64,000 nucleotides of DNA from Galaxea fascicularis. Its lineage: Eukaryota; Cnidaria; Anthozoa; Scleractinia; Euphylliidae. The position numbers and the translations under genes are program-made. The notes beneath the pieces were generated by a model. That model did not search any database. It was not told the origin of the DNA and was given only the letters and a program-made list of their open reading frames with translations. Shown here one piece after another: positions 24,175 through 34,903 of this stretch. Numbering within the stretch: the stretch's first letter is position 1; every line of letters begins with the position of its first letter. The DNA lies in assembly GCA_948470475.1 (NCBI GenBank), contig OX419341.1, positions 6,566,853 through 6,630,852 of the forward strand. Direction: 5' to 3'.

Positions 24175-27100
24175 CAACGGTTCACCCCACCTCTACCCTC
24201 GATCATCAATATGTTGCTTCATCCCTCCTTAGAGGAAGCTTTACGAATCGTGTGATCTTCAGAGCTTACGATGTTTGTCTGTTTCCTTGCACTTAGTACC
24301 AAGGTCTAGGTACTACAATGGAAATTAATGCTTAAGTGATAAACAAGCTTTTATCGAAACTAGTCGAAACTGATTTTAAAAGCACGTGTTTAGTCTAAAT
24401 TGCCAATTTTGATAAAACCTAGAAGCCATATCGCCATAAGATTCTTATTCTTTTCCCATCGCCAGTTTCTGTTTGATAAAGGTAAAAAGAAAGTTTATAA
24501 TAGATTGTCTTTGTTGTTAGCGGGTTTTCTACATGTTAAAGAGTTTATGATTCCGAATTAGAATTAGTTTATGGCTCCTGGAGCCCGGGCATTTTATGCC
24601 CGGAGCCAGCTCGGAGCCAGAAACCCCTTTGGGACCCCAACTGGTCACTGTTTCGACACAAGTCGATTCCATACAAATTAAGGTCGATCCAATGTAACCT
24701 AAGTCGTTTATAAAACAATGTTAGCGACTTTTTAAAAGTTCTTCCCAAAAGATTAGCAGTAAAGGGGAGGTTTGTCATTATTTCTTCTCTCGGATTTCTC
24801 TTTTTTCATCCATGAAGTCCGTCTTATATCGGAAGATCGAGAGCAGACTGGGAAACAAAGACGTTTATAGGGATTGCTGAATAGCGCTCAAAGTTTTCTA
24901 GTCATTTAGCAAGTCTGCTACACGTGTAACGGCCAAATCAGTGACAATTGATCACGTGCGTTTTTCCGTTTGCTCAAGGTGCTACTCCTGTATCGGACGA
25001 ACAATGGACCCTAAAGGCCAGGTTGTTTCAATAGGATTTGGCTGTGAACATGAAGGAATTGTACTCCACGAGTTGATGCACACTTTGGGCTTCTTTCACA
25101 CAAGCTCCCGACCTGACAGAGATGCTTACGTAATTGTCTACTCGCAGAACATCATGACAGGTAGGTGGACATTACTTTATGATAATAATACTTTCGCTCT
25201 CTTTCATTTGAGTAACTACCATTCTGTTTCTCAGCACAGAATTGTATTGGCGTTGTCGTATGCTCATTTCTCTTGGTCGTGAAATGATGATCATGAAGGT
25301 TGTAGAACTATTGTGGAGTATGCAAGACTCCCTTATTGCAGCACAGAAGATTTAAAACGGTTTCACCTTCCATCAGGGTTTGAAGGAAACTTCCGAAAGT
25401 ACAGCCACGGTGAGGTGGACCGCTTAGGAGCACCATATGACGTCACGTCAATTATGCACTTGCCACGAAACAGTTGGAGCAGCAACGGAAGGAACACTAT
25501 TGAGTCACGCGCGGGAGCCCATGTGGTTTTGGGGCAGCGGCGCGCTTTATCTGTAGTGGATCAACAGCAGTTGAATCAGTTGTATAAGTGCAGTAACAAT
25601 GGTGGTAAGAGGTGTCTTTTTTCTCCAAAGTACTGTAAGTCCAACCAAAGGCACTACCGTTGAGAAGGACTGTCGAGTGAGAGTTGAATACTACGTGCTG
25701 TCCATGCACTTAAATCGTGTAAAACAACAACTGAAGAAATACCTCTTACTAACCGAGTTTGAGTTCCGTACTGTAACTTACGGACCGAGTTTTTTCCCGT
25801 TCGCTTTGTGGCCCAAGCGCGAAGCGCGCGGACCATAAATCAACGGGAAAAAACGAGGATCCGTAACGGAAAAAGAAACTTTCAAATTTAGCGGGCCGTA
25901 CAGTGAAGTACGGCCTGCTAAATTGACCAATCACAGCGCGCGTACTAACTGAGAGATATCATAAAACAATAGATTGAATGAATGAATGAATGAATGAATG
26001 AATGAATGGATGGATGGATTAATGGATGGATGCATGGATGGATGGATGGATGGATGGATGGATGGATGGATGGATGGATGGATGGACGAACGAACGAACG
26101 AACGAACGAGTGAGTGAATGAATGAATGGATGAATGAATGAATGAACGAATCAGCGAGTGAGGGAGTGAATAAATGAATGTACGAAAGAACGAGCGAACG
26201 AACAAAGGATTGATAGTTATTTATTGTATCTCTGAGGTTAGTCGGGTGAGCGCGACTGCGCCTTGTGTTTTAAATCTTGATACAACACTACCGCTCATTC
26301 AGTGTTAACACAAAACACAACTTTCAGCATAAAAGAGACAATCATTTCTTCCTATATAGGTTGCTACTTCGCTGTAGGTCTTGAAAAAGGAACAATAAGC
26401 GACTCACAATTACAAGCCAGTTCGTTCCAGCCTTTCTTCGATCCACACCAAGCTCGGCTGCATCTGACCGCCGGGCCGAAGGGGAATGGAGCTTGGTGTG
26501 CAGAAAGAAACGCGATTGGAGAATATCTACAGGTAAATTTTCGGAAACGGAGAAAAGGAAACTTCCAAATGGTAGTTTTTCGTGTAACCTTTTTTCGAAA
26601 TAAATTTGCGAGAAGATGTGTAGGAGATACTGCTAAATGTAAAATGCCTTTGCAGTGTCTCTCTAAAGTCAACTTCTAAATTCTGTACGACGACCGTATT
26701 GCTAACGGAGTTAGGCTAAGCACTGCCTGGATTTCTGGTCAACTTGCATTTTACCCTTTTAAAGCCCTTTTTGCTTTGCAGTTGTTTTGTAAGATGATGA
26801 GGTTTAGGGATGTTTTGTAAAAGCCGGTTTACATGCTACGAGAAATCGGCCCGTCATTATCGGGCAAGTGTCGGACACACATTTTGACACCCGATTTACG
26901 GCCGATGATTCGAAAAAGAAGCCGCGGCCGATTCGAGCATAAAATCTTTTGCATTGTATTATAAACCATCAAGGAAACGGCCACGTTTTACTTAATTTAA
27001 ATTCAATTAGCTGTTTAAATGTTGCGTATGACTCGATCTATTCAATATGTAATTCCGTGCCATCAAATCGTACTGTTAAGTAAGCCGTAAGAGCTGCTAA

Positions 27101-28557
27101 GTTAAGTTTTACTTCATCAAAATGTGTGCGAAGGCTTAAGTAAAATCTCAAGTAACTTTACTTTGCATGCCATTAAAGTCGGAAAGTTGAAACGATTCAA
27201 GAAAGTTTCAAGTGACTTGAAAACCATACTTACAACTGACTTAGCGAACTTCCGGTTCCTTTAGCTTTGAAGCGGGCCAAGCATGGCAGTCATTCTTAAT
27301 TAACTGCATAGGAAAATCGAACTTAAGTTATCTTTGAAGCAAAAAACACCAAAACGTTTGTTGTATGTGGAGCGTTAAGTCAGAAACATTTGCCTTAATC
27401 AAAACTTGACTTCAGTTGACTTCAAATATCTCTAAGTTCACTATTTTTCTAGTGTAAAGACCACCAATTGTTAATTAAAACTCCCACACTAAGGGGAATC
27501 TCTACGCTACCTCGGTAGTACATCCCATTAGTGTCAACACATTTTCGTACCCAGGCCTAACTCCTGAGTCAAGTGGAACCTTATCACATGATGGGTATTA
27601 CTTGCAGTTCCTTACTGGGTTTGTTTCCAATAGATTGACTTGGGTTCAAGGCGTACGATAATGGCAATAGCAACACAAGGCATGGAAGGATTGTTTATTG
27701 CGACTGCCTGGGTATCAGGGTACAAAGTTCAAAGCAGTGACAATGGAAATGCTTACAGCTGGGTCACAAACGTACAGGTCGGTAGCATTTATGCTTTAAA
27801 GCGTCAATTCTAGTGAACGTTTTCCATGACGAAGCTAATGTTTTCAGTCAGCAAAAATTAATAAGGTTTGATATTTCACAAACATGAACGTTAAAGCTAG
27901 TTCGTGTTTAGCCAGGAAGTTAAGCTCCGAGGAGTTCGTCTAGGAGACCAGCAATGAGTGAGGATATTTAATTGCTGCATGCATCAGATGTGCATAATGC
28001 TCGGTCGTTGTCATGTGTGAACGTAAACATAAACACAATGATGTTCAGACAACTCTTCAGTCAGTAGTGCAATGCGTAAAATGTCTTACCACTCGGCTAG
28101 TTCTTCACACAGAAACTAAAGAAGGCCATGCCTTAAAATTACAGCTTTTGACCTGACACGGTTCATCATCGTGCAACATTTCGGCTTGATCATAAGACTG
28201 ATTGAATGACTTTTTTGCAACACCTTGTCGAACGGAACAGAGCTCGTCTCTATTTTCGTTCAACGACGTTCAACATGTTGAACGGTCTATTTCAAAATTC
28301 AACGTGGCATGATGCACTTTTTAACACTTTGTTAAACAGGAGCTCCAACATATGTTGATCAACAAACAAATGTTGATGATGGCTTTAATCAGGTTTCATT
28401 TCTTGTTTTATTACAGTTTCTCAGTGGAAACTGGGACGCAAACTCAGTTCAGTATAATTCGCTCAAGACGCCGTTCACAGCCCGTTTCGTCAGAATTCTT
28501 CCCACTCACTGGTACAACCAGATATGTTTACGGGTCGAGCTCTATGGCTGCAAGTAA
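22195..28557 (+). CDS. secreted astacin (M12A) metalloprotease with C-terminal discoidin domain (8 exons)
   Basis: This encodes a secreted zinc endopeptidase joined to a carbohydrate- or lipid-binding F5/8 type C domain. The exons are 22195-22363, 23427-23543, 23989-24106, 24979-25160, 25347-25604, 26360-26532, 27634-27777 and 28417-28557. All phases fit, giving 433 residues. Residues 1-28 are a signal peptide. The prosegment ends with LLEGDIML, and D62 fits the aspartate-switch position. The catalytic domain starts near [11 protein letters not shown] and carries [11 protein letters not shown] (zinc ligands H165, H169, H175; base E166), then SRPDRD and the Met-turn SIMH (M232). Two oddities: the residue after the Met-turn His is Leu234 where astacins have the Tyr zinc ligand, and Thr176 replaces the family Glu after the third His. 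Residues 283-433 form the discoidin domain, between C283 and the terminal Cys of VELYGCK. The exon 5 acceptor was set at 25347 because an upstream AG gives a frame with a stop. Proteolytic activity is inferred, not certain. Confidence 0.9.
23733..23832. repeat. (AACG)n / (GAAAG)n microsatellite
   Basis: An imperfect array of GAACGAAC, GAAAGAAC and GAATGAAT lies in astacin intron 2. It is simple sequence only. Confidence 0.9.
24148..24175. repeat. poly-A tract
   Basis: An unbroken run of adenines lies in astacin intron 3. It may be the tail of a degraded retroposon, but nothing upstream is recognisable. Confidence 0.9.
25738..25960. repeat. dispersed repeat, second copy, in astacin intron 5
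   Basis: This matches 4262-4555. A GC-rich palindrome (GCGCGAAGCGCGCG type) is present here and missing there. The remaining part of the repeat (TATTTATTGTATCTCTGAGG) reappears at 26206-26250, on the far side of a tetranucleotide array. Confidence 0.6.
25973..26205. repeat. compound tetranucleotide array (GAAT, GGAT, GAAC)
   Basis: Blocks run GAATGAAT, then GGATGGAT, then GAACGAAC, then mixed GAAT/GAGT/GAAC units. The array splits the dispersed repeat in astacin intron 5. Repetitive open frames on the complementary strand (Ile-His-Pro-Ser type) are artefacts. Confidence 0.9.
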
Positions 28558-28572
28558 AATAAGGTAAAATAA

Positions 28573-28578
28573 AATAAA
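28573..28578 (+). terminator. candidate polyadenylation signal of the astacin gene
   Basis: AATAAA occurs 16 bases after the astacin stop codon, with another AT-rich near-match beside it. It is the nearest canonical hexamer downstream of the gene. Confidence 0.4.
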
Positions 28579-28867
28579 GCATAAAGCAATTATGTCATGA
28601 CATATCTTTATACTTTGCATAACAAAATTTCTATCCCGAGGTATAGGTAAAAGGTGGCCCACGTCATGTTGTCAAATTGCACTGTTACGACACGTTATGT
28701 AAACTTGTTATGCAATGCTCTCAAGTGGGAGTGGCATAACATGGAAAATCGCCCGAGTCATATGCATTTTCGTCGTATACACATGAAGCGTTAAGGCGAG
28801 TGTGTCTGAAAAGAAAATCAACGTGGCAAATGGGACATCTTTCATGGTATATCACAAAAAAGAATTT

Positions 28868-29013
28868 GGTGTAAATAATTGAGCACCGTGCCGGGAATAT
28901 AAAAGCCGACGTTTCGAGCGTTAGCCCTTGTTCAGAGCAGCTGCGCTCCGACGAAGGGCTATCGCTCGAAACATCAGCTTTTAGAATCCCTGTACGGTGC
29001 CTGATTTACATTC
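28868..29013. mobile_element. palindromic MITE containing a GACGTTTCGAGC motif
   Basis: The left arm runs GTAAATAATTGAGCACCGTG to GTTAGCCCTT. The right arm is its inverted copy, from AAGGGCTATCGCTCGAAAC to GGTGCCTGATTTAC. A short loop of about 25 bases separates them. It is non-coding. Confidence 0.75.
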
Positions 29014-29109
29014 AAAACTCCCCCACGGACGCAGCACCACAGTCTTAAGAAACTACCCCCCCCCCCTCCCTTACATCACAAAAAAGCTTTGCATGACTAT
29101 TTTATACCA

Positions 29110-30386
29110 TGTCATAGAAAATACGTAGCCCTATACAATCTGAAACTGTGTTGGATGGTGTCTCCTCCACCTGGTCGGAAGTTCCATCTGGTGTCCCACA
29201 GGGCTCCATTTTGGGGCCTTTATTTTTTGTTGTTTTTATAAGCGACTTGCCAGATGTCGTTCTCCCTGGAAATACTATTGCGCTTTTTGCGGATGACTGT
29301 AAAATTTCAAGAATCATTGATGATGCTAGTGATCAACTCTGTTTTCAACAGGACCTGGATAATCTCCATCAGTGGAGTATTCGCAACGCTTTGGACTTTA
29401 ATGTCAAAAAGTGCAAAATTATGAGAATAACAAAGAAACAGCATCCCTATGTCTCTAATTATTCCTTGGACAATTCCATTTTGGACGAAGTTAAAGAATT
29501 CAAAGACTTGGAAGTAACAACTACTGATAATTTTATTTGGAACTCGCACATTGATATTATTGTTTCCAAAGCAAACAGAATGCTAGGGCTAATTAAAAGG
29601 TCATGTAGAGGTCTGGATGACGCTAAGACACTGAGAACTCTCTACTGCGCATTGGTTCGATCAAATGTTGAATACTGTTCTGTGGTATGGTCACCCTACA
29701 CCAAAAAGAACATAGAAAAGCTTGAAAGAGTACAAAGAAGAGCAACCAAGTTCATTTTAAAGACTGAGGACAATTATGAGACTCGCTTAAAGAAGCTAAA
29801 TTTGATGTCACTAGAAAATAGGAGATTCATAGCTGATGTTACATTTTTATACAAAGCTCTAAATGGAATAAGTAATATTAATGTTGATTCTTATGTTGAT
29901 TTTTATTCTGATGCTGATCATTATTCATTTAGGAAATATGATTATTTATCTCTTAAAAAGAAATACACAAGAACAAATCTCCTCAAATTTAGTTTTTTTC
30001 ATAGGATAGTTGACGCCTGGAATCTTTTGCCTTACGATACTCGTAAAGCAGCAAGTGTAAATATTTTTAAGAAGGGAGTTAAGAAGTATTTGTTGGATAA
30101 TATGTCAAATTAGTTATTTATAGACCCTCTTATTAATTAATTTATAGCTTTTGATATATTTATCCCACTTGATCTCTATGTAATGGCTGATTGATTTTTG
30201 ATTTTTATCTTATTTTAACGAAATGATCTATTATTTTAATCCTGCAAGTTGTAATAGTATAAAATCATTGGTGATCTGTTTGTTATGGGGTCCTGGACTC
30301 CTTTACGGATTATCCATATGGCTATTTTTACTATTCTTTTAGTATGTACTATCTCTGATGCCATTAAATTGTAATAAAATAAAAAA
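29110..30386 (+). mobile_element. 5'-truncated non-LTR retrotransposon (LINE), reverse-transcriptase C-terminal half
   Basis: One open frame at 29148-30113 encodes 321 residues of a LINE reverse transcriptase. It opens with the SGVPQGSILGP motif of the palm domain. The catalytic FADD motif is intact, and the C-terminal region (VEYCSVVWSPY, KLERVQRRATKFI, DAWNLLP) is typical of the family. A 3' UTR of about 270 bases follows, with AATAAA at 30373 and an A-rich end near 30387. The finger domain and endonuclease are absent, so the insertion was 5'-truncated and cannot move alone. The continuous frame suggests a fairly recent copy. I found no clear target-site duplication. The clade (CR1, Jockey or Rex-like) cannot be fixed from this part. 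Confidence 0.85.
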
Positions 30387-30677
30387 AAAATAATCAAGGC
30401 AGTGCATGATGGGAAAGCTCGGTTTACGTTTACTTACGAATATGCAACAGATTTTCTGCATTCTGATTGGCTGTATTTTCTAAGGCATGGTATACATCGT
30501 GTTATGTCATTGTTTGTCATGTTCAGTCAAACAATGTCATGTGTGTCATTGTATGTCAAGCCACGCCATGTCAGACATGCCAAGTTTTGTTATATCGTCA
30601 CAAATGAAACATTTATCAACTTATTTGATGAGGAAAAATAGTTTCCGTACAGAGATTTAGACGTCCTAGTTCGCTCC

Positions 30678-30891
30678 TGGGACCCGTTTCCCGAAAGACC
30701 CGGTAACTTAACGGGCCCGAAATCAGATTTTGAAATCAAAATCTCAAGAACTCTAATAAAGTCCATTTTGTTTCTTTAGTTAATAACTTTACTGTATAAT
30801 ATTCAAAGCTTTTGAAACTCCCATCTGGAATGGAAAACAAAACAGCTTAACGGGCCCGGTAATTACCGGGAGCTTCGAGAAACGGGCCCCT
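30678..30891. mobile_element. MITE with GGGACCCGTTTCCCGAAAG ends
   Basis: The left end GGGACCCGTTTCCCGAAAG matches the inverted right end CTTCGAGAAACGGGCCCC. A second inner inverted pair (AACGGGCCCG ... TTAACGGGCCCGG) extends the stem. A related left end is at 36731. Confidence 0.7.
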
Positions 30892-31114
30892 GATCTCTTT
30901 ACGGATATGGCGGATGGTCAGCTTACCTTCAGCTGAAATATTTGTTTTCACTTCTTGCTGACTCAGAAACTAGTTTTTTTTGTTTCCAACCCTGCTTAAC
31001 CACAACTGTTCGATTTTCCCGGCAAAAGAACGCGCATTCAGCTACGTATGCTAAGTAAACCGTATTCTGTTAATCCCGTTCGTTCAGAAAATTCCCTCTT
31101 CGGAATTACATCGG

Positions 31115-31388
31115 AATAATCCGGGTGTCATTAAAACGCTGGGCCAGGGCCGGGGCCGGGGCCGGGGCCGAGGCTGGGGTCTGGGTTAGTGTTAGTGTTA
31201 GGGCTAGGGTTACCGCATTTCACCTGATGAAGGCAGTATTGCCGAAACGTCGGAATTTTTTCGGTTTCTGACTATACAGCATTTAAATACCCCTTTTAAG
31301 ATACCTAATAATGAGACGCTGACCCTAACCCTAACCCCCGAACACGGTCCAGGCCGCGGCCCCGCCTTTTACTTACACCCGAATAATC
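31115..31388. mobile_element. TIR element carrying GGGGCC and TTAGGG-like repeats, 7-bp TSD
   Basis: The element at 31122-31381 is flanked by AATAATC on both sides (31115-31121 and 31382-31388). Its ends are CGGGTGTCATTAAAACGC and the inverted GCCTTTTACTTACACCCG. Inside the left end are tandem GGGGCC units, then GTTAGTGTTAGGG and CTAGGGTTA. Near the right end are CCCTAACCCTAACCCC and GGCCGCGGCCCC. The ends resemble those of the element at 18603-18777, so the two form one family. Confidence 0.75.
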
Positions 31389-31789
31389 TTACGGCATCTG
31401 TGAATAAACTGAATGTTTTGGGGCAATTAAAGAGCGGTTAGCAAATAATTTATTTCAGATCGTTCAAGCAGTGTGGTCCTCAATCTTATTTGTTTGTTTA
31501 TCTTTTTTTTAGGTTGAACAATAGCTGATTTATTCTTCCTCCGCAAGTGTTATACGCTAAGCGGCAACAACCAGGATAATCGGTGTATTTAAATATTGTT
31601 TTGATAGAAAGGGGGAATTCAGAGTTAAAACTACCAGAGTAAAGGCGTTATGTTTCAATATATTCACATTCAAATGTTATTTCAAAAATGAAATTAAGTA
31701 AACTATATTTTTCTTTGTGTTAAAAGACGACATCATGCAAGTAGATAGAAAAAGTTCACAGAAAGAGTTCAAAGTTAAGACGGTTTTAA

Positions 31790-32162
31790 GTGGCATTGTC
31801 GCGCTAAAGTACCATCACTTTAAAAAGCTTAAAACTGCCAATGCATTAGTGGAAACCTTAAAATGATGGTCTAGTTTTCCTTCCCATGATTGTAGTATTG
31901 CATTGACACAATAAACTCCAGTATGCGATCAAAGATGACAAGGATGGAAATAGGTTGAAATTTGAAGAAAACTTGCCGGTTTTTTCAAGATTTCAGCCTA
32001 TGCATTGAAAAATCACCAAAAAAAAATTGTTATAGATGGCTCTTCCTACTAAAATTTCATTGGAATTCATCTTGTTGATTCTGTAGAAGCACTTTTTTTT
32101 TTGCACGATAACAGGCAAAAGGCAATAATTTTGGCAGCAGAAATCCCGATGACAGTGCTCCT
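31790..32162. mobile_element. TTAA-flanked MITE, copy 1
   Basis: The sequence is bounded by TTAA at 31786-31789 and 32163-32166. The left end GTGGCATTGTCGCGC roughly inverts the right end GATGACAGTGCTCCT. The interior (AATGATGGTCTAGTTTT, AAGGATGGAAATAGGTTGAA, TTTTTTCAAG) matches the element at 36912-37294. TTAA target choice is a feature of piggyBac-type elements. Confidence 0.65.
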
Positions 32163-32807
32163 TTAAACTGAGCAGGGATACCTGGAGCTGTTACCGCATA
32201 ATCATTCACAAGTGACCAATTAAAGGGGAGGTTGCAGAGAGGGAGGGGGGAGGGGGCGAAATGTGATCGTCCTACTTTACTTACGGGTTCAAATGTGTGA
32301 TTTGATAAAGCTATAATTGAACTGCTGTTGGCGGTTTTCTCAGTCGTACCTTGAATGCTAAATGAATTTGGGCCTTGCTGGCAAGCCGTGATGCTAGTAG
32401 GCTAAGCGTTTTTTGAAAAATTTCCAATACCCCTACTTTTATGAAACACTTGCCCAACCCCCTTCCCTGCCCCCTCTCCCCCCTCTCTACTCCCAACCCT
32501 ATCACCCCAGGAAAAACAGGGGCCGTATTTACAGATCTTGGGTTTTCGTCTTTGAGCTGGCTCTGCATTTCACTTAAGTTGTTCAGCTCCCGCCGGGTCT
32601 TGGGACGCTTTCTGTTTGGTTGTCTGTCTCCAGAAGTATCATATCAAAACAAATTGTGTTTTCAGTTCAGTAAAGGACCATTTTTAATGTTGTCAAGCGA
32701 TATCTTGAAAAGCCAGAAATAGCTTTCGGCACAAAACGATACTGGCATTGTAAGTATAGGAAATCATGATTCCGAGTGCAATTTGTGGTCTTTGAAAAAA
32801 TTTACAA

Positions 32808-32843
<36 letters not shown>

Positions 32844-32931
32844 GTGATTACTTATTAATAATACACTTGAAAAAATAGACCACTTATAAAGCCTCAGCCC
32901 ATACATTGACTACTGAGGTACGCAGAAGGCA

Positions 32932-33195
32932 ATTGCCCTCGATCTTCCGAAACTTGGAGAAGCCTCGAAAATATCCGGAGATCACCGGAAGTGTTCGGGT
33001 AATCTTCGGAAATCTTCGGGAATTTTCGGATGATCGTCGGAAATCGTCGGAAGCATTCGGGTGATCTTCGGAAGTGTTCAGCGATCTTCGGAAATCTTCG
33101 GAAGGTTTCGCACGATATTCGGCGGTCTTCGAGATACATCGGTTGGTCTTCGGAAGTCTTCGAGTCTTCGTTTTAACTTCGGAAATCTTCGTTGT
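32932..33195. repeat. degenerate ~11-bp tandem array (ATCTTCGGAA)
   Basis: More than a dozen variants of ATCTTCGGAA and GTCTTCGGAAG follow one another with irregular spacing. Some left-hand units are in the inverted form CTTCCGAA. Continuous frames on both strands are a by-product of the period. No gene is indicated. Confidence 0.8.
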
Positions 33196-33204
33196 AATTT
33201 GTAC

Positions 33205-34903
33205 TCGTGTTACACTTTTTTGCACTGGTGTTACATTTTTTGCACTTTGTTACACTTGAACTGCACTACTCTCAGCCAATCACAATCGAATAATTTTTTC
33301 AAGCGTATTATTAAAGCGGTAACAGTAGTGGAAGAGTTTATTTAGCACTAGGTTGTTATTTGTGCTAAAATATTCGCCTTGGAGGGGAGACACCGCACAG
33401 GTTAGTCATCGCTTGAGTGAAATGATTTACCAATCTTAGATATTTTACAAATGTCAATCTGCATATTTGAACAGGCATTTTACTGATCGACTCCTTCTTT
33501 TAAGAGGCTAAAGGAGCTGTAAAGTATATTTGCACTAATTTTGCCTGCGACTTCGAATTGGTATGAAAATTTGTTGCACCGGTGTTTCGTAGGATAATTG
33601 ACCGGAATAAATATGCATTTTAAAGTAGACTAGGAAAGAAATCTGGAATCCAAAAACCTTTAATGGCCGTCTTCAGTCAGGCTGATTAGTTTTAGGAGTC
33701 GAGCCAATATGGGATGTTTGGAAACATCCACGGACCGTCCTGATGTCAAGTGTGAATCGGTTTTGATATCAGAATTCGTGACGTGAATTGTGATCCCACA
33801 AGTATCACACGCATTCGATCTTCCCTAAGTGGGAGAGAGTTTGAATCAGAACTTGAAACATGGAATAAATAACGTTCGTTTCGTCATCTTTCGAGATATG
33901 AGGTTTAAATTAAAGAAAATTACATGCCAGAAACACCTTTCATTATAATGAATGTAAGTGTTAGTTTCAAGGCCATTTTGAGTAGCGTACGCAAACCTGC
34001 ATGCTTTGGAAAGCAGCCAGCGAATTTTGATTGCATCAGTTTTCATGTAGGATAGATGGTCTAGTTTTTTGTAAAGTTTCACGGTTCATTGGATTATTTC
34101 TCACCGTGCGCGGGGCTTAGTCCTTGGACCTAAATTTTCGCGCTTTTCATCGTCCCGTGACCGCACCTAGGCCGCAATTTCAATTTCTTGCAATTTTCCC
34201 CTAAAATAAAATACCTCGAAACTTAAAAATACGATTTCCGAAAATAATTTATCCACGGGTATCTTCAGACGAAATATCAGAAATTTGACCAAGTGGTCGG
34301 TGAAATGCGGTTCTCGATCCTTAAAGGCAGCCGCTCTTAATTTCCTGTCAAAAGATGCCGGAAGGTAAATGGGGATTTCTTTTAATCTTAATTAAAACAT
34401 ATCTGACATTATTAACCGGAGATCAGACCGCTCTAGATTAATTTCGTTTTGTTCGTCACTAAAACCGTTTTTTTGTTTTTGTTTCAGGATACAGAGGAAA
34501 TTTTTTCCCTTACAGTTTATCGCTGAAATAAATTAAACGATCCTTTGTACCACGAAAGAGATTATCGTACATGTTGGGAGCGTTCTGTGTCAAATTAATC
34601 CAACAATAAAACATTTCCGAGACCTTTTACCAAGATAAAAAGTACTTATACCATCTAAATTTTTGATCAGCCGAGTTTTTCAGAAATTTCCTCTTTCTGT
34701 AGGTGTAACTAAAGATTCGCTTATGGAAGTGTTGGGGGATTACGCTCTTTCTGTTCTGTCAATGCTTTATTGAAAAATTTATCAATAAAACGACTGAGGG
34801 TAAAAAGAAATTGTAAACTGACGACATCAACAGGGACATAAAATCGTCGAGGAGTAGATACGAATCTAAGTCTTCTTTTCGTATCCGTTACTTTCGCATC
34901 GAC
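33205..34903. other. gene-free stretch upstream of the GPCR
   Basis: The first 60 bases contain three variants of TGCACTNNTGTTACACTTTT. The rest shows no coding exon and no clear transposon. The segment next to 34904 should hold the GPCR promoter and 5' UTR. No core promoter motif stands out. Confidence 0.4.

Noticed and set aside
25945..26205. Ile-His-Pro-Ser repeat protein on the minus strand
   Set aside because: It is a translation of a tetranucleotide microsatellite.
31184..31336. Interstitial telomere (TTAGGG and CCCTAA runs)
   Set aside because: The runs are short and in inverted positions inside a TIR element with its own target duplication, so they belong to the transposon rather than to a chromosome fusion.
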